From: Treponema sp.
Lineage (GTDB): Bacteria; Spirochaetota; Spirochaetia; Treponematales; Treponemataceae
Direction of reading: 5' to 3'
Assembly: GCA_024402505.1 (NCBI GenBank)
Contig: JAKSTP010000002.1
Location: forward strand, 1 to 63,529
Length of the DNA stretch: 63,529 bases
Numbering within the stretch: the stretch's first letter is position 1; each line of letters opens with the position of its first letter. The notes beneath the pieces were generated by a model. It saw nothing but the letters and a program-made list of their open reading frames with translations, did no database searches and was not told the DNA's origin. A program made the position numbers and the translations under genes. Shown here piece by piece: positions 62,059-63,529 of this stretch.

Positions 62059-62664
62059 TTATGCTTCCGGAACTTCTACCATTACTTTGGCGTTTCGGAT
62101 TACTTTATCTTTGAGTTTGTAGCCCTTAAGATAAACTTCTTTCAAAGTGTCTTTTTTTGCTTTTGGATTTGGCATGCGGCCGATAGCTTCGTGGATTTCC
62201 GGATTGAATTCATCCCCTGCCTTTCCGTAGCTTTCCAGGTTGTACTTGTCTTCAAGCATCTTAACCAGGTTTTTGTTGATCATTTTTACGCCGTCTGCAA
62301 TTGCCTTAGCATCTTTTGCATCTTTTGCAGCTTCAACAGTGCGGTCAAAATTATCAAGGCTGTCCAGAAGATCGGCAAGAAGATTTGCATTGGCATAGTC
62401 GTATGCATCCTGCTTTTCTTTCATCATACGCTTGCGGTAATTATCAAAATCTGCGGCACGGCGGAGAAGCTGGTCTTTAAGATCTGCAACCTCTGCTTCA
62501 AGCGCAGCAATTTTTTCTTCAGGAGTCTTTTCTGTTGCTTCGGCTGTTTCTGTTGATTCAGCAGCGGCACTTTCCGCAGCTTTTTCTGCATCCTGATTTT
62601 CTACAGATTCATTCTGAGTTTCAGGTGTTTCGTTTTCTACAGCTTCGTTTTCCTGTGTGTCCAT
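62059..62664 (-). CDS. grpE: Nucleotide exchange factor GrpE
   Basis: 201 residues. A long acidic Glu/Ala-rich N-terminal extension (about 75 residues), the dimer helix (KIAALEAEVADLKDQLLRRAADFDNYRKRM) and the beta domain (KAKKDTLKEVYLKGYKLKDKVIRNAKVMV). Exchanges nucleotide on DnaK. First gene of the grpE-dnaK unit; no hrcA upstream and no CIRCE. Confidence 0.96.
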   Translation of the reverse strand: MDTQENEAVENETPETQNESVENQDAEKAAESAAAESTETAEATEKTPEEKIAALEAEVADLKDQLLRRAADFDNYRKRMMKEKQDAYDYANANLLADLLDSLDNFDRTVEAAKDAKDAKAIADGVKMINKNLVKMLEDKYNLESYGKAGDEFNPEIHEAIGRMPNPKAKKDTLKEVYLKGYKLKDKVIRNAKVMVEVPEA

Positions 62665-62704
62665 TAGCCTACCTTTTCATGTTAAATTCTTTAGCGTTAA
62701 TTAA

Positions 62705-62734
62705 AAGATACTAAATCTAAAAAAAAATCGTCAA
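62705..62734 (-). promoter_or_regulatory. Promoter of grpE-dnaK
   Basis: On the minus strand TTGACG (62734-62729), 18 bases, TATCTT (62710-62705). Vegetative type; no heat-shock element such as CIRCE is seen beside it. Confidence 0.5.
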
Positions 62735-62807
62735 TAGAAAAGGAAAAAATCTTACGAAAAACAATGAAAATTTGCCGAGAATAATAGTGTAAAAATGGAA
62801 ATTTTTT

Positions 62808-62836
62808 TTGACAAATGCAATCAATGGACTTACAAT
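62808..62836 (+). promoter_or_regulatory. Promoter of the GGDEF gene
   Basis: TTGACA (62808-62813), 17 bases, TACAAT (62831-62836). The leader of about 34 bases contains AGGA before the ATG at 62877, so this gene, unlike the kinase at 5504, has a normal leader. Confidence 0.7.
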
Positions 62837-62876
62837 TATCACACAAATTGATTTCAAAAAGTTACCAGGAAAAAAT

Positions 62877-63529
62877 ATGGATTTTGAAAAAATAGTCGCA
62901 GATTTAGCCTCTCCCGTTTCAGTGTTCTCCCCTATCGAAGATGATAATCACCAGATTGTAGATTTTGCACTTGTCTTTGCAAATGCCGCATTCCACGAAA
63001 TGACCGGTCATATGGTCAAAAATGCGCCAACATTTAAGGCATTCGAAAAAAATCTTGTTTCAGGAATTCCATGGTTCGAATACGGACTGCAGATTTCACG
63101 GGGACTTCCCGTTGTTGAAACAAATTACTATGCCCCGGCCAACAAAAACTGGTACAAGGCAGAAATGAAAAAGATTGAAGATGACAAAATCATCGTCATT
63201 TTCACCAATATCACTACAGAAAAACTGTACACTCAGAAACTTAAGCAGACTGCCAATACTGATATTCTTACTGGACTTACAAACCGGGCTGGTTTTCCTG
63301 AAGCCCTGGATATCGCCATTGATACAGCCCGCTACGAAAATACAATGCTGGCTCTTCTGATTCTTGATCTGGATGACCTTAAAATTGTAAACGATTCCAG
63401 AGGAACTGAAGCCGGCGATGAAATCCTCAAGAAAACTGCCATTATTTTGAAACGTTTCCGCCGGGAATCAATTCAGGTGTTCCGCCATGGTGGTGACGAA
63501 TTTATGGTAATGCTCACAAACATTGATTC
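62877..63529 (+). CDS. PAS-GGDEF protein (diguanylate cyclase), cut by the window end
   Basis: 217 codons are present and the frame is still open at the window end. A PAS-like domain (about 8-115; FANAAFHEMTG, FTNITTEKLYTQKLKQ) is followed by a GGDEF domain with DILTGLTNRAGF, LDLDDLKIVND and the active-site HGGDEF. It makes cyclic di-GMP, which controls motility in many spirochaetes. Divergent from grpE. No signal peptide. Confidence 0.9.
   Translation, partial: MDFEKIVADLASPVSVFSPIEDDNHQIVDFALVFANAAFHEMTGHMVKNAPTFKAFEKNLVSGIPWFEYGLQISRGLPVVETNYYAPANKNWYKAEMKKIEDDKIIVIFTNITTEKLYTQKLKQTANTDILTGLTNRAGFPEALDIAIDTARYENTMLALLILDLDDLKIVNDSRGTEAGDEILKKTAIILKRFRRESIQVFRHGGDEFMVMLTNID

Noticed and set aside
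62665..62876. CIRCE element upstream of grpE
   Set aside because: No TTAGCACTC-like inverted repeat could be found on either strand.

Overview
The window is chromosomal DNA of a spirochaete, most likely a gut- or rumen-type Treponema. The evidence is gene order. A long flagellar operon reads flbD-motA-motB-fliL-fliM-fliY-fliO-fliP-fliQ-fliR-flhB-flhA-flhF-flhG-TM protein-fliA-fapA. A V-type ATPase operon reads E-DUF2764-A-B-D-I-K, the order I know from Treponema pallidum. groES stands alone. Cytoplasmic GH2 and GH31 glycosidases and an aldose epimerase suggest growth on plant or host glycans. No species can be named from sequence alone.

Layout. 0-0.6 kb: the tail of a truncated toxin-like gene, a small immunity-like gene and a palindromic repeat. 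0.6-5.4 kb: ychF and a large GH2 glycosidase. 5.5-9.7 kb: a seven-TM hybrid histidine kinase, groES, a DUF763 protein and ybaK. 9.7-10.1 kb: a 180-bp tandem repeat. 10.1-13.8 kb: recR, ybaB and thyX (thyX-ybaB overlap), a DUF308 membrane protein and a double cNMP-binding regulator. 13.8-20.6 kb: two PHP-domain proteins, a Treponema-type hypothetical, an XRE-cupin regulator, an exported M16-like protein lacking its zinc motif, and a 5-formyl-THF cyclo-ligase. 20.6-25.4 kb: an accessory zone starting at tRNA-Asn, with repeat arrays around a Phd/PIN toxin-antitoxin pair, an XRE/membrane-protein pair and a three-gene ATPase-small protein-GNAT operon. 25.5-36.2 kb: GH31, the V-ATPase operon and galM. 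36.2-53.6 kb: the flagellar operon. 53.6-58.6 kb: a composite palindrome, then a signalling cluster with two SpoIIE-type phosphatases, a STAS protein and a coiled-coil protein. 58.7-62.7 kb: dnaJ, dnaK, grpE. The window ends inside a PAS-GGDEF gene.

How it works together. The flagellar block supplies the export gate and ATP-independent export parts, the switch (FliM/FliY), the stator (MotA/MotB), placement GTPases (FlhF/FlhG) and the late sigma factor (FliA). The hook gene usually found before flbD in Treponema is absent. Instead a repeat-rich breakpoint separates flbD from the phosphatase/STAS cluster. The V-ATPase K subunit keeps side chains that bind Na+ in Enterococcus NtpK, so a sodium circuit is plausible.

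The most unusual signals are these. (1) At least three genes (5504, 13832, 20996) have promoters placed so that transcription should start on or within two bases of the start codon, which suggests leaderless mRNAs. (2) Several families of palindromic repeats share a hairpin followed by TGACA, and they bracket the toxin-antitoxin locus and mark the flagellar breakpoint. (3) An 85-bp palindromic element occurs three times. (4) One hairpin seems to serve both as a terminator and as the ychF ribosome-binding site. No CRISPR array, rRNA or complete insertion sequence was seen.
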